This document shows positions 11,801 through 24,841 of a stretch of 64,000 bases of DNA, piece by piece. The position numbers were made by a program, and so were the translations under genes. The DNA lies in the NCBI RefSeq assembly GCF_023856365.1, contig NC_064555.1, forward strand, positions 17,308,254-17,372,253. Reading direction: 5' to 3'. The notes under the pieces were generated by a model, which saw only the letters and a list, made by a program, of their open reading frames with translations, had not been told where the DNA came from and ran no database searches. Source of the stretch: Brienomyrus brachyistius. Lineage: Eukaryota > Chordata > Actinopteri > Osteoglossiformes > Mormyridae. The first letter of the stretch is position 1, and every line of letters begins with the position of its first letter.

Positions 11801-12739
11801 CGATAGGGGAGCCTAAGTCTAGGCGTGTGAAATGGAGGAAGTTCACGGAGAAGTCAAGGGAGGTGAGACAAAGGAGCAGGATGAGCGCCATGGCGGCAGA
11901 CCAAGGAGCCGGTGCTTATACGCCTGGAACAGATCTCCCTTTGAGACGGCTTAAGCAGTTATCTCCTGTGCTTCACCACACCATTCGTGCCTTTATGCTA
12001 AAGGATGTTTCCTAACCTGCCGTTGCCTCATGCTTCCCCCTCCCGCCGCCCTGCCCCTAGCAATATAGTTACAAACATTAAAACAAAGTGAGCGAGAGGC
12101 ATATAAATCAGCAAACACCGCCACCACCCTCCTGCTGGAGCAGATGTTTCACTGACTGGGGAGGTTTTCAATCTGTTTTTATGGCTTCAGATACCTTGGC
12201 GGTGGTTACCGTTTAACCCCCAGCGGCTTGCGCATTACCTCGGGGAGGGGTCACAGCCTCATGACTGTGTCCTTGGCCGCTCTCCGCTTCTCAGTACCAA
12301 CATCACGACACCATTCTCTGACCTCTGACCGCGGGGTGAGCTGTCAGTGGCGGAAAGTTTCATTCACTTCATTACACGCTGAAGTCTTCAATAGCCTTGT
12401 TTGGCTCCCTCTATATCCTGCTGATTTTCGCATCCCAAATCCCCCCGACACCCCACCAGCCACGGGTATGTTTTCATTGCGCCTGTCACATTTGCAGTAA
12501 GCTCGTGGATGAGCATAACTCTTGGAATGGGGGGTCGGCGTAGTGTGTGGGACGTGTTGGCAGAGAGCTAATCCCGTTTTGCTGACAAACTGGGTTCCTA
12601 TCAGCCCAGGAGGTGTCTGCATGCCTGCCTGTGTGTGAGGCTCTCAGATCCTGTGCAATCTGACTACACTGTTTGCAGAAGAACTGTAGGCATTGTTTTT
12701 GTAGCTAATGACTCGGTGTGTATCACTGCAGTTTCATGC
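11801..12739. other. Intergenic stretch without recognised gene
   Basis: Unique-looking sequence. I see nothing identifiable in it. Confidence 0.5.
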
Positions 12740-13010
12740 CTGCAGGGCTGTGGGTTTGATTCCCCACCCCAGCTATGTGTGTGTGTGTGTGTTCGCAGTT
12801 TGCATGTTCCCTTTGTATTCTATGCTAGTTTTCTCCTGCGGCCCAAAAACATGCAATTAATTGAAGCATGTTCATTGGTGCACCCTTGTTGAACCCCCCC
12901 CCCCCCACCCCCCAGAAAGTGCCTTATGATTTCTGGGACAGGCTCCAGGCTTGGCGTGACCCCACCCAGAATAAGCGGTGGCAAGAAATGTATGGATGGC
13001 CATTACAGTC
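12740..13010 (+). mobile_element. Dispersed retroelement family 2, long copy, plus orientation
   Basis: It starts with GTTTGATTCCCCACC, passes through a (TG)n run, TTTGCATGTTCCC and GCCCAAAAACATGCAATTAA, and ends with GACAGGCTCCAGGCTTGGCG, AGAATAAGCGGT and ATGGATGG. This order of motifs is that of a repeat I know to be common in teleost genomes. Other copies in this window are 22690-22975 (reverse), 35755-35872, and 45604-45650 (reverse). A tandem array at 40519-40800 derives from its central part. I do not assign a repeat-library name. Confidence 0.8.
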
Positions 13011-14995
13011 TTTTAGTACTAAGAGTATGACTGCCTGCAAAGTACTTTATTAAATCTTACATGTGTAATTACTCATCAGTGTCAAACTGTAGCTGCATGT
13101 GATTTGGGTTGTTTGTGTGGCTTGTCCTGAGCTCGTCTTGCGCACTTCCACACCGACAGAGCATCAACATCATTCTGGTTAATGGATTTCCATGGTTAGC
13201 TAGACAGTTATGTGTGTTTTGATAGTTTGTTCTAGAAGGAGGGTGTTTCGTAACGCCGCAGACTCCCATGCGGGTTGTCTGTCTATGGCTGGCCGTGTTT
13301 AGTGACCTCCTTGCAGCATAGGACCGGGATGTGATCTCTGCGACTGTGAGCATCACGGCATTGCCCCTTGGCCCTGCGCCTGCGTGCTTATGGAGGCCGT
13401 GTATATGTACGTGTGTCAGGTTGTGTGATTACAGCTCAGCTCGTCTTTCCTGGTACTAGGGGGGGGGGGGTGAGGGAGAGAGGAAGATACAGGATTTAGC
13501 TGCAGCCGTCCCGGAAGATTAATAAAGCGTCCTCGTTAGAAGAGGTCTGGCTAATTAGTCTCGCGCTCGCTAATATCGTGAGGAAGCCCTGTGAAGTGCA
13601 AGACTGACTCTTCCATGAACTCTGGTGAGCTCCTGGGGAGGAGGCTAGGTGACGGAGCCGCAGCCCCCAATGAGTAGGGACAGGCTGCCCCCGGGGCCCT
13701 CACTACACCGCATCGTCCCACCTGTTCACCGGGCGGCGGAGGAAAGCGAGTAGACAGACTCGCAGACGTGGTCAATAAAGCGAGCGCGTCGGCACCGAGC
13801 CCTACAAGTCTGCATCTGAGGGGTCTGTCCAGAGCGGAAAAACTTTACGTAGTTTGTCTGTGCCTGCCCCCCCACCGCTCACAGCGGGAGCTGTATAATC
13901 ATAGCGGGAAAAGCATTGATTAAGTGCTATGCTGTACGCGTAATTCGCACAGCCTGGGGATTCTGCCCTGCGCCGCCATTATTCACGGTGCGACGTGTTG
14001 CCCACGCTCCGGTGTTTTTCCTGCGTTTGAGCCAATCGATGATGAAGGATGATCCGTCTGGCTGGGGCCTTTTTACGACACGGGGATCCCGTACCAGGTG
14101 GGCATGGCCTGCTGTGTTCTTTTTGGGGCTCTAGCTACACTTTTGCATTCATATTCAGATTTTTGATTTGACGTTATTATTCCTTCTTGCTAAACGGCCA
14201 GATTTACACTGATGCTGATTGGGGAGCAGCAGCGGAGATTTTCACTCAGACCCAGGACTTGGGCATTTGATCGACTGCTTCACTTAAGGATCCCAATTCC
14301 CCTAATTGGGCTCATTTAACTTTCTTACACTAGGAAGCATGAAATGAAGACTGGCATAAATGCCACTGGAGGAATGGGAGTGGTGTCCACAAGGGGGCGC
14401 TTGTGAGGTCCTCTGTAAACTGTGGACCTCCCCCCCCCCCAGGACTAGGAGCTCAGATATGGCCTGGGACCAGACTGCTTGTAGCTCCTCAGTGCTTTCC
14501 TAGTTATTCACAACGACGTGGCAGGACCACATGTGACTGGCCTGCATTAATGAGTGGATCTACAGCGTGATCCTATTAATGGCACACCGCTGGAGGAGGC
14601 TGCAGTTGGCTGCAGTTGGCTGGCGGAGCACGCTGCTCCACGGTGTTCGGGAGGACTTCACTGGCCCGGATTAAGGGTTATAATCGGCGGCGTGTCTTTC
14701 ACAGCAGCTACCTGGCAGATGTTCTTTGAAGTTCTGTGCTGGAAAACATCTGTTAAAGACTCAGCTGAGAATAACTAGCAGACTTATGCATGTAGCTGTT
14801 TACAGGAAAGTAAGTTTTTGGATAAAGAAAGATTACAGTTTTTTTTTTTTTTTTTTGCATTAATCGTGGTTTGTTGAGTCTCGCCCCTAACGTGCTAATA
14901 AACTGCTAATGAGGCTCGTTTGCTACTAATCTGCAATGTAAACCTGTCAGACATAATCTGCTGCTCACACATCGACTCTGAGGGTCTCAGTTAGT
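13011..14995. other. Intergenic stretch without recognised gene
   Basis: Unique-looking, moderately GC-rich sequence with a T homopolymer at about 14840-14856 and a C run near 14430. No exon was recognised. Confidence 0.5.
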
Positions 14996-15260
14996 GTCTG
15001 TTTGTGTGTGTGTATGTGTGTCTGTGTGTGTGTCTGTATGTGTGTGTGTATGTATGTGTGTCTGTGCGTGTGTCTGTATGTGTGTTTTTGTGTGTCTATA
15101 TATGTCTCTGTGTGTCTGTCTGTGTACGCCTGTATGTGTGCCTGTGTGTCTGTGTTTGTCTGTGCCTGTATGTGTGTCTGTCTGCATGTATGTCTGTCTG
15201 TGTGTCTGTGTCTCTATGTGTGTTTATGTCTGTGTGTGTGTCTGTGCAGGTGACTGTGTG
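14996..15260. repeat. Imperfect TG/CTG-rich repeat
   Basis: Compound array of TGTGTGTCTG and TGTATGTGTGTC variants. The Cys/Val-rich frames across it are repeat artefacts. Confidence 0.9.
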
Positions 15261-15885
15261 TTTTCATGGGGGGTCAAATTGTGTGGGAGTGTATTTGCGT
15301 GTGGGGTGTAGATTAGTCTGTGGGTGTGTGTGATGGGGTGCGAGGTGTGTGAAGCCCCCCGGTTGTGCATAGCCATCCGGTAAGCCAAATGCCCCCCCAC
15401 CCCCACCCCCACAGCGTGCATGTGAGCTGCCCCTCCCCCCCTGCATAGACGGCTCTTCGTGTTAAACGGTGTTTGAAGGGTCAGTTTCCCACATGGCGGC
15501 TTGCCAGTGGAGCTCAGCGCTGGCCGTCATTAATTCTACTGGCGTCCCTGCAGCCATGCCGGCGCTTGCGAGGATAAAGGCAGCTCTCTCCTCCTACTCC
15601 TCCTTTTTTATGGTTGCTTTTCAACTTCCCATGGCCTGACTGCATGGCTGTTTATCTGCTCCTTCTTTCTTTTCTCAAAAAACCCCCTCCTGTTTGCGCC
15701 CCTCCCAGTTTGTGGGGGCTCAGAGAGCCCATGCCCTCTTCCTTTCTGTACCCCCCAGGTCGATGGATGCCCTCCGGGAACGAACACCCTGAATCTTCTC
15801 AGGTGAGCGGGGCTACACGTGGGCACAGGCTGATCTATGATCTGCAAGTGTGTACACCACCCACAGGCTTCTTTGGCTGATTGGT
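15261..15885. other. Intergenic stretch without recognised gene
   Basis: GC-rich unique sequence. No gene or repeat family was recognised. Confidence 0.5.
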
Positions 15886-16860
15886 ATACCAGGTACACAC
15901 ACACACACACACACATAGTCGCACATACAGACTCGTTTGTGTCTGTACTGTCTATGGCCGTTGATATACCAGGTACACGCACACACACACATAGTCGCTC
16001 ATACAGACTCGTTTGTGTCTGTACTGTCTATGGCCGTTGATATAGCAGGTACACGCACACACACACATAGTCGCTCATACAAAGTCGTTTGTGTCTGTAC
16101 TGTCTATGGCCGTTGATATACCAGGTACACGCACACACACACATAGTCGCTCATACAGAGTCGTTTGTGTCTGTACTGTCTATGGCCGTTGATATACCAG
16201 GTACACGCACACACACACATAGTCGCTCATACAAAGTCGTTTGTGTCTGTACTGTCTATGGCCGTTGATATACCAGGTACACGCACACACACACATAGTC
16301 GCTCATACAGAGTCGTTTGTGTCTGTACTGTCTATGGCCGTTGATATACCAGGTACACGCACACACACACATAGTCGCACATACAGACTCGTTTGTGTCT
16401 GTACTGTCTATGGGCGTTGATATACCAGGTACACGCACACACACACATAGTCGCTCATACAGACTTGTTTGTGTCTGTACTGTCTATGGCCGTTGATATA
16501 CCAGGTACACGCACACACACACATAGTCGCTCATACAGAGTCGTTTGTGTCTGTACTGTCTATGGCCGTTGATATACCAGGTACACGCACACACACACAT
16601 AGTCGCTCATACAGAGTCGTTTGTGTCTGTACTGTCTATGGCCGTTGATATACCAGATACACGCACACACACATAGTCGCACATACAGACTTGTTTGTGT
16701 CTGTACTGTACATAGCTGTTGGTATACCAGGAACACACACAAACACACACACACATACACACACACATACACATAGTCACACATAAAGACTGGTTTATGT
16801 CTATACTGTATATACCTGTTGGTATACCAGGAACATGCGCACATGCATTGTCACACATAA
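15886..16860. repeat. 76-bp minisatellite, about 13 copies
   Basis: The unit contains GGTACACGCACACACACACA, TAGTCGCTCATACAGAGTCG, TTTGTGTCTGTACTGTCTAT and GGCCGTTGATATACCA. Unit starts were read at 15892, 15972, 16048 and 16124, giving intervals of 80, 76 and 76 bp. Central copies are nearly identical; the last two, from about 16700, are strongly diverged. TACAAAGTCG and TACAGAGTCG variants alternate in neighbouring units around 16075-16310, suggesting a dimeric 152-bp expansion step. Confidence 0.97.
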
Positions 16861-18175
16861 AGACTCTCTCTACCCCAGCAGCATGTGCCTCTGTCTCCAT
16901 ATGACCAGGCCTGTGGAATGTTAGAGGAATGTTACCAAAGTGCATGCGGGACTCTTAACGAGGTCTTAACGGGAAGATGGTGCCGTTGCTGTTGCAGACA
17001 CGCAATAAAAAGTGTGACGACATGCTGACAAATATGCTGCCGTCGTCGCACAAGAAGCACAAACACACTCAGACGAATGTGTCTGCTGAATACTCCAGCA
17101 TTAGTGAGGGACAGATTGCCAAAGAGGTCTTCATCCCGCCCCTGCAAGCACGTAGCCTGTACTCAGCCTGCCGCACGGCCCTGTGTCTCGGATGCGTCTG
17201 CTAGTGCCCAGAGGGATGTCTCTGATGAAGACTGAGAGGGAACGGCTCATCAACGGCTCAGCTGATAGCGTAGGTAATAGTCGTAATGAGGGCAATGAAG
17301 CGTAGGGGCCATCACCGCATCCTGCCTCGGGGGACACGATTTCAGGGTGTAAGAAGGAGACAGAACGAGGGGCTGGAGACAGGGATGGGGACGTGGTAGA
17401 TGTCCCATCCTTTAATCCACGGAGCTGAGCCATAACCTCAGCAGTGCCTCAGCTTTTGTCGTAAGCAGGCATGACATCCTTTGACAGGCGACCTTTGCGT
17501 GATCCTGCAGAGGCAGAGAGCCGTTTCCACGGTGACAGTGTGACAGTGCTGACAGGTAAGGATTGATGGCTTGGGGCCTGATCACAGAGACAGACGGGCC
17601 GTGCTGAAGGGAAGCAGTGCGCCCCCTGGCTGTGACTGCCATTACTACAGTTATTACCCCTGCTACCAGTCTAGCCACATATTAGCAGAATGGGAATTAT
17701 ATTTTCCTTACCTTCTTCACGCTGTTTTCTTCAGGCTTTTGTGAGGATGTTCTCTTTGGGTGTTTCAAGACGTGTTCGCGATACAGCAGGCTACAGCATG
17801 CAGCTGGCTAGTGAGGACAGGGTACTTACTCACCATGGCTTTATCAGAGCTAATCTGGTCACTAGACCTTTTTATTCAGTGGTTTCTATAACAGAAAGCA
17901 AGCCAGTTTTCAGTTTGTTTTTAAATGAATCCTTTTGGCATTTTTTTGACCACTTTAAGAGGAATAATTTGAAATATTAATAAATATGATCATATTAGCA
18001 CATATTTAATTGGTGGGGCGTTTCTAGTGGATTTCTTAACCCCTGCTCCCTCTACTGGCCTACTGTGGCATCAACATCCTGCCGTGTTTCTATGCTATTT
18101 CGGATGCCTTAGTGGCAGATATAGCTGTCAGTTAAGCTTATACAGAGAGAAAGAAAAAGAAGAATACAACAAAAA
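16861..18175. other. Intergenic stretch without recognised gene
   Basis: Unique-looking sequence, AT-rich toward 17900-18010. No exon was recognised. Confidence 0.5.
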
Positions 18176-18475
18176 TGTGTGTGTGTATTTGAGGGTTTGT
18201 ATTTACTACATTGTGGGGACCAAATGTCCCCTAAATCTGGTAAAACATGTTTTTAGCTTGTGGGGACATTTTTCAGGTCTCCACAGTGCAAAACTCATTT
18301 TTATAAAAATCTGTGACTGCAGCCAATAAACTAAAGTAGCCAAAAGTGTTTGAATACTCTTCGTTAAGGATAGATCTGACAGGGGTTAGGGTTATCATAG
18401 GGTTATGCCCATAGAAGTTAATGGAGAGTCTTCTCAATGATAGGAATATGAACTGTGTATATGTGTTATAGGGCA
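18176..18475 (+). mobile_element. Dispersed repeat family 3 (GTGGGGACC type), copy a
   Basis: Contains TTGTGGGGACCAAATGTCCC, CTTGTGGGGACATTTTTCAG, GGGGTTAGGGTTATCATAGG, TTATGCCCATAGAAGTTAAT and GATAGGAATATGAACTGTGT, and it sits beside TG-rich sequence. The same motif series recurs at 24600-24842 (reverse), 38840-38975 and 53650-53870. It is a short non-coding dispersed repeat; I do not know its class. Confidence 0.75.
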
Positions 18476-18997
18476 GTGGGTAGCTGAGGCCAAGGTGCTG
18501 AAGGTTGCACTTGCTGTATTGAGTGTAGTTTTAGTCTATATAAGCTCCGCCTCTACTGGCTGAACATGGTTCATCCAGTCGAGATGGGACTCTATTTGGG
18601 GATCAGTGGGTGAGGTGGAATGGAAATGCAGTTTCACATAAGCGGCCTATAAATAAGGCCATTTATGCTGGAATCCTGGGTATGTGACTGGCAAATGGGT
18701 ACGGGAGGTGTGTGTGTGTGTGTGCGTGTGTTTGTGTGATTGCACGCACCTGTGCATTTTTACATGTCAGTATGCAGATTTTTGTCTGTGTGTCTTTGCA
18801 TTTGTACTTAACTTCTTGTACTTAATTTCAGTGTGGCATGTGAGTGTATGATCCAGTGAGTACCGTGCAGTGAGTGTGTGTGTGTCTGTGTGTGTAGCTT
18901 TGGCAGAGATCCATATAGCAGCAAGCAGATGACACTGGGAAGGCCTGGTCTGAACCCAGCTGGCCGATGGGCCTGGCGATAGGAGCACCCTGAATCT

Positions 18998-19037
<40 letters not shown>

Positions 19038-20716
19038 CACACACACGGCAAGAGAGGGAGCAAGGAGATGTCAGGTATATGTCAGGATGACTGCAATGAG
19101 GACTATTGATTTTCTTATTTTACTTTATTTTAGCAGTCTGTTATCTATAATATCTCTTTTAATTATAATATGTCTATACTATTCGGTTCCCTAAATCTGT
19201 CTTTAAGTAAAATTTGTAGGCAAGTCAGAAAAATAATAACACAGTAATGTGCATTAATAATAGAAGTGACTACATAGGGTACTGCACTGTACACTGAGCC
19301 AACAAACCACTGAAGCCGTGCAGTGTTTTCTCAAGCTTCATAAAGTTGTGCGTGCATTCTTATTGAACCTGGTTTTTTAATATAATAGACTTTATGTCAG
19401 TCTGTTCGTTAGTACGATTAGTCTGTGAGTCAGACGTTCTTAGCACAGGGACAGCCTGTATGTGTATTTTGTCTGTAGTTTTGTTTTGAGGCTGAGCAGA
19501 ATCACTGTAACTTCTCCATGCAATCATGCAGACATCAACATTGTGGGATGTGTGTAATACAGGAGGAGAGAGATAGGAGTTAGGAAATGAGTGAGTGAGT
19601 GAGTGAGTGAGTGACTGAGCGAGCGAAAAGGGGGGTATGTAGAAATGGGGTCCTGTCCTGGCCTGGTTAGGGGCAAGTGGCTCGCTGAGCATCTCAGCTC
19701 TAAGCGTCCTATTATTGGGCCTTGCTGGTGACCTCATGTGTGTATCTGTGTGTCTCTCTAACCCCAGCTGTCCAGGCACGAGTCTCGGATCGTTCACTCA
19801 TCCGATAAACCCCACGCAGGAAGTACAGCCTGAAAATGGCAGTCATGTGAGCAGAGAGTCCCTCCGTCAGAGTCGTGCGTTTCACGGGAACAGATGGCCC
19901 TTTCGTGACAGTTGCCCCTCCTCTTGGAGGGTGCGATCTCCAGAAGGGGCACTGCTGTTGTACCTTGAGGCGACTGTCCTGAATGGCTTCAAAAAATAAC
20001 TGGCTAACATAAACCGGAAAATATTATGACGTATTAGGGACATTTTCCCCATAACTATTTAAAAATGCCATAATAATAGAGACATATTTTTGCTGTAGTT
20101 ATAGGATCTCTGTGCCATCCAGGCCTCGTTTGGCACACGGGCGAGATGCATATTCCTGATATGGACGCCAGGGGTGCCCGCTGTGCCCTGTGGACAGGAT
20201 GCTGTCAGGTCCGGGTTCTGGCCGGGCCGGTGTGACACGGCGCAGAGCGCTGCCATTCCCGCTCGCCCAGAGAGCCGGCGTGCCACGTAATCGCATCAGG
20301 CGGGCAAGCCGGCGCAGCAGCGGGCAGCAAATCGCATTGCAGCGCGGCCATTCGGCGCACGTACGTGTTTCATTTGGGTTTCATCAATGGAGATTCATGT
20401 TGACTGTCAAGCCGTAATGCAGTCACTCCCCATCACAGTGGTGATGTCATTCCTCCGGAGGGAGCTCCGACTCGCACCGTGTTTCGGGTCCTACCTGTAA
20501 TGGGCTGACTGGCATTTCCACGTCATTAATGTTTGAAGAGCTTCCCCCCAGCCTCCCAATCAGCCTAACCTACAATGCCACTTCGGGGGGGGGGGGGGGG
20601 GGGGGCATAACACATCGGTGTGTGGAAGCTGCATTTACAGACACGTATGAGGAATATGCAGAGAGACAAGTGTGTAGAAACGGTTGCACCAAGTTTGGGA
20701 GACACCTAGATGGGTG
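18476..20716. other. Intergenic stretch with microsatellites
   Basis: Holds a (TG)n stretch near 18708-18735, (CA)n at 18999-19046, (GTGA)n at about 19588-19614 and a G homopolymer at about 20586-20606. The segment 20180-20365 is GC- and CpG-rich. No gene was recognised. Confidence 0.6.
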
Positions 20717-20932
20717 CACACACACTCACACACACTCACACACACACACCCTCTCTGTCTCCGTCTAGCACACATGTACTCTCACACACACACACACACA
20801 ACACACCCTCTTTCTGTCGCTTTTTCTCTCTGTCACACACATACACACACACAAACGCACACATACACACCCTCTCTGTCTCTGTCAAGCACTCATCTGC
20901 TCTCAGACACACACACACACACTCACACTGCT
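20717..20932. repeat. (CA)n / CCTCTCTGTCTC compound repeat
   Basis: Three (CA)n runs are separated by related CACCCTCTCTGTCTC-like segments (near 20748, 20805 and 20868), so a unit of about 60 bp has been repeated. Confidence 0.85.
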
Positions 20933-22689
20933 CTCGACTTTGTTTCATACTTACTTTTCTTTTCTCGCTGGCATGTCAGTCCTGGCCTCCCCGTGAATCT
21001 CCCACTGTGTTCCTCCTTCCCAGAGCCTCCTGGTCGTCTGTATCCAGCACTCTGCCTGCCTGCCCGCAAAAAAGAGAATTACTAATCAATCTGATGAAAC
21101 CACTTCTGCTTCTCAGATGTCTGTGTAATTAACTTCATGTCCTCCTTGTAGAAACGGGCTCTAAAAACACATCTGTGTGTCTGTTTCTGTCTGTCTGTGT
21201 GTCTGTCTGCATATGTGTGTGCGTGTGTATGTGCGCTCCTGTCTGTGTTTCTGTGTGTGTGTGTGTCTACACACCTGTCTCTCTGCATCTATGTGCACGC
21301 CTCAATTCGTGGGTTAGGGGAAAGAGCAAATAATAACTGAATTAATTGGAAGCGATGCTGCTGGAGGGGGATTCTGAGGTGGGTGGGGTGGGTTGGGTTG
21401 GGGGTGCAGGTTTAATTTCCTCTGATATTCCACAGTGACTGAGCTTGCACATGTGAGCATGTGTGTGTGAGAATGGATTCTGCAGACAATAGAAGCAAAC
21501 TGACTTTCCCGCTACCGTACCTTTGAGTCTAGCTCTGTGCATTTGCATACAAGTGCCAACCCCAGTGACGACTGTCCCCTTTCCGTGCCCCCCCCCCCCC
21601 ACCACTGTCTAGGGCATCATTAGTGCTCCCATCTGCTTTGCTGCCAACCCACCCCCCCCCCCCCGCCCCAGAGGTGTTTCGGCCTCTACTACATCGTGCA
21701 CTTCATACTATTGATTTCATAATCCAACAAATATTTTCCCCCCCTCCCCCTTTCCTGCTGCTTGTCCCGCTGAGAGATTCTGTCAGTTTTTCCGCGGCCT
21801 GCTCAGCTGCAGGTCGGCATCGTATGGGATTTCACTGCTGTCTGTCAAAAAAAATTTCCTTTGAAGTGAAGTAGCGTTTCATTTAAATACCAGGCCCAGG
21901 TCTGCGCCTGACCTTTTCCAGTCGAACTTTTTGTAAACAACCACTTCAACAAATTACACAAGTTTGCCTCCTGCTGCACCGTGATGGTTTTTGTTTCACA
22001 GCCATAATGCTGCATATTTAATGGGAAAGGAATCAGTGAAGTTCAGCCAAAACTGGCAAAGCGTTATTTTCTTTCCCATGCCTCAAGAAATCCCCATGAA
22101 GGCGCGCTTCACTATCATGAATATTCCCCCCTGATTTGCATGCGTTTAGCACGGCTTCTGCCTCTGCCCCCTCACCTCTTGTTATTCATGCATCTTTCAT
22201 GACTCCGCCCCTCAGCAGCATCACTCCAGGAGAGATGCCAGTTCATTGGCTGATCACTGGCTCACTGGCACCGGTTGAGGATTGGTTAGACCTGAATCCC
22301 TGCATTTTATGAAAAAGAGCGTGTCGATTAAACTCTACGATAATCCAGCTCCTGCAGCTGTTTGCGACGCATTTCGCTGCTTCTGGGGATGATTTCTCCC
22401 CACAAGAAAACATACGCAGTTTTCCTTTGAAGAGATCTGAGAGCCTTTTTCGTGATGCTCCTATTGTTTGTCCAGCTGTACTTCATTCTCTTCTGCTTGG
22501 AAAAGGGCAAAAGGGCTCCCACATGCAAACTGAATTCATTGTAATTATTACAAATTTTTTGTAATGAAGTTTGCAATGAAAATGAATTTGTTATTATGGG
22601 CCAGAAACTCTGTACTTGACGCACAGATGGAGGATGGATGGATGGATGGATTATCATTATGGATTTCTTATGTTTACGTGCGGCTGATG
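20933..22689. other. Intergenic stretch without recognised gene
   Basis: Contains TG-rich sequence at 21170-21270, G/C homopolymers at about 21589-21602 and 21651-21664, and an octamer-type POU motif ATTTGCAT at 22134-22141. A short (ATGG)n run at 22627-22650 precedes a retroelement copy. No exon was recognised. Confidence 0.5.
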
Positions 22690-22975
22690 ATGGTCCATCC
22701 GTCTTCCAACCTCCTTTCAAGAACAGGGTCGTGGGGGGGATGGGAGCCAGTCGAAGGCAGGACAGAGTGCAGGGCAGCGGAACCTTCTACATGAGACCAT
22801 TTAGAAATACCAGTTTACTTAAATGAGTGGGACTGCACGAGTAAGCCAGAGCACCCGGAGGAGTCCCCTGTGACACGGGGGAACACCAAACGACGGAGTC
22901 CCCTGTGACACGGGGGGGACACCAAACGACATGCAAACAGATGGGAGCCGGGACTCCAGCCCCAACCCGGGGCTA
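22690..22975 (-). mobile_element. Dispersed retroelement family 2, reverse copy with internal duplication
   Basis: Read on the minus strand this has the motif order of the 12740-13010 copy. On the + strand it reads GTCCATCCGTCTTCCAACCT, AGGGTCGTGG, GCAGGACAGAGTGCAGGGC and ACATGCAAACAGATGGGAGC, ending near CCCCAACCC. Inside it, a 35-bp segment starting GAGTCCCCTGTGACACGG is present twice in tandem (22861 and 22896). This is a recent internal duplication. Confidence 0.75.
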
Positions 22976-24129
22976 CCTTATATTATTGTTAGATTATTAT
23001 GATAATTATTCTCCTACAGCACGCACACGGCATGTTTTTGCCTTTATTAGAGCCTGTCAGCTCCCTCCATCACTGAATAGTAATTGGGGGGGGGGGGTGA
23101 AGCCAGCACCTCCAAAAGGCCATTATGCACACATGTAAGAGGCTGAGCCTCATCATATCAGGTTGGGGCATTGACAGGGGGAATGGGTTATATCGTGTGG
23201 GGGGGCCATGGCAGGGGTGCCCAGGGGCCCCTGCTTTGGTCCGACGCGTCGCTCACACAAGCGCTTTGTAAGACACTCCTGGTTGAACATGAAAGGGATA
23301 GCGAGTGGATTATTGTACGTGCTTCTTTATTCTGTCTGTTCCAAACCCAGCCTCCAGGGACGGCCGTCCTTCGCCTGACCACTGCGAGAGCGGACCTCGT
23401 CGTCTCGGCAACTTTGTGTTTGTCAGGCCCGCATTAATGTCACCGTGGGATAGCTTTGTCAAATGCGTTTGAGTTTTATTAATTGCCAAACATGAAGACC
23501 AAAGGAAACTGGGACGAGCAGCATGACAGGATGTGGCAGGTTTAAAAGGCGGGACAGGCTTGTGCACCGGCTGGTCGTCAGGTTCCGTCCCTTCAGAGGA
23601 ACCAAATCCATTGTATTGTTTCATGTTAAAAATGCCTCTATATACTTATGACCCTCTTTCTGTCACCATTCGCGTTGTTTTTTTAAAATTTGTACACATT
23701 TACATGGTAGAAATATATGCGTTTAGGCATTAAATGTAAAATAAAAAAAGACAGGAATAAATGGAATATTAACAAAAATAATTGGTCAAAGTAATTGCTG
23801 TCCGTTTATCTCGTTCCCCAGTGTGTCTCCTCCACTCTTTTTGTTTTCTCTCTTTCTCTCTCTCTCATGTCTTCACCTTCTGTCATTTTCGCTCCATCTC
23901 CGTAGAGCCAAACCTCAGTGTGGTCAGCTGACGTGACCTGGTTCTAAGCCCCCGGTTATGGCTGCAGTGTGTGTGTGTGTGTGTGTGTGTGCGGAGACAG
24001 CGTCAAATAACCAAGAATGCAAGTATCTCACTCCTGATGAAACGGAGGTGAAACTTCAGACCGGATGCCAAAGGACCAGGAGGCTCAATGGGAGGGGGCA
24101 CACCCCCCCCCCCCAGCAGCCACTGTGAA
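22976..24129. other. Intergenic stretch without recognised gene
   Basis: Unique-looking sequence with G runs near 23084-23097, an AT-rich part at 23670-23800, (TG)n at about 23966-23991 and a C run at about 24103-24113. No exon was recognised. Confidence 0.5.
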
Positions 24130-24335
24130 GGTCACAGTTTTAATCCTCCCCTGACTGTGCCTGAGCCTTGGGACAGACTGCTTCAGAAGCACAATAGTAC
24201 AGCGATGAAACAACTGAAGGTTGCTGGTTCACGTCCTGTGAGACTCTTCCTATTGGTATCCTGCACAAAAGGGTTTTTTTTTCCAAAGCTATAAGCCAGT
24301 TTAGATAAAAGTGTTGACTAAGCAACAAAAATAAT
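24130..24335 (+). mobile_element. SINE-like element, family 4
   Basis: A degenerate B-box region, AAGGTTGCTGGTTCACGTCC, is followed by a divergent body and ends in TAAAAGTGTTGACTAAGC. The end resembles the common teleost SINE/LINE tail AGCGTCTGCTAAATG. The A-box is not clear. Related degenerate copies are at 34780-35020 and 38113-38250. Confidence 0.55.
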
Positions 24336-24534
24336 ATTGTATAGCACAAAGCAGCGCCACACTGTACCGAAATATGCATAGAAACACGCAGTGACACTCA
24401 CCCACACACATACGCAGATACCGCCTTCACGCGTATATCCCGTCACAGCGGTGCGCATTCATTCACGCACACACACACACGCACAAACAGATTCTCACCA
24501 ACACTCTCCCACGGTGTTGTCTCGTTTTCGGAAA

Positions 24535-24538
24535 CACA

Positions 24539-24596
<58 letters not shown>

Positions 24597-24841
24597 TTTG
24601 TATTCAAATCTTCAAACCAACAATGCCAACAGCCTTAATGCCAACAATGACACCCTTAACCCCTACCCAGCCCTAACCTTAACCATAACACAGACAAACA
24701 AAATACAAGGAATTTTTTGGTTTTTGATTGCAGTCACAGATTTTTATAAAATTGAACTTCCTCTTGTGGGGACCGAAAAAAGGGTCCCCACAATATCAAA
24801 ACGACAGGTTTTTATCATGTTGCGGAATGTAATATATACAT

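Noticed and set aside
11223..11891. Leu/Pro/Ser-rich 222-codon minus-strand frame and Glu/Arg/Gly plus-strand frames
   Set aside because: They are translations of a polypurine/polypyrimidine block.
15886..16860. CRISPR-like array of regular repeats
   Set aside because: The repeats are directly adjacent 76-bp units without unique spacers, in a vertebrate genome. It is a minisatellite.
24650..24700. Telomere-like CCTAACC sequences
   Set aside because: They belong to the dispersed family 3 repeat, whose other copies carry the same GGTTAGGGTT-type segment. There is no tandem TTAGGG array.
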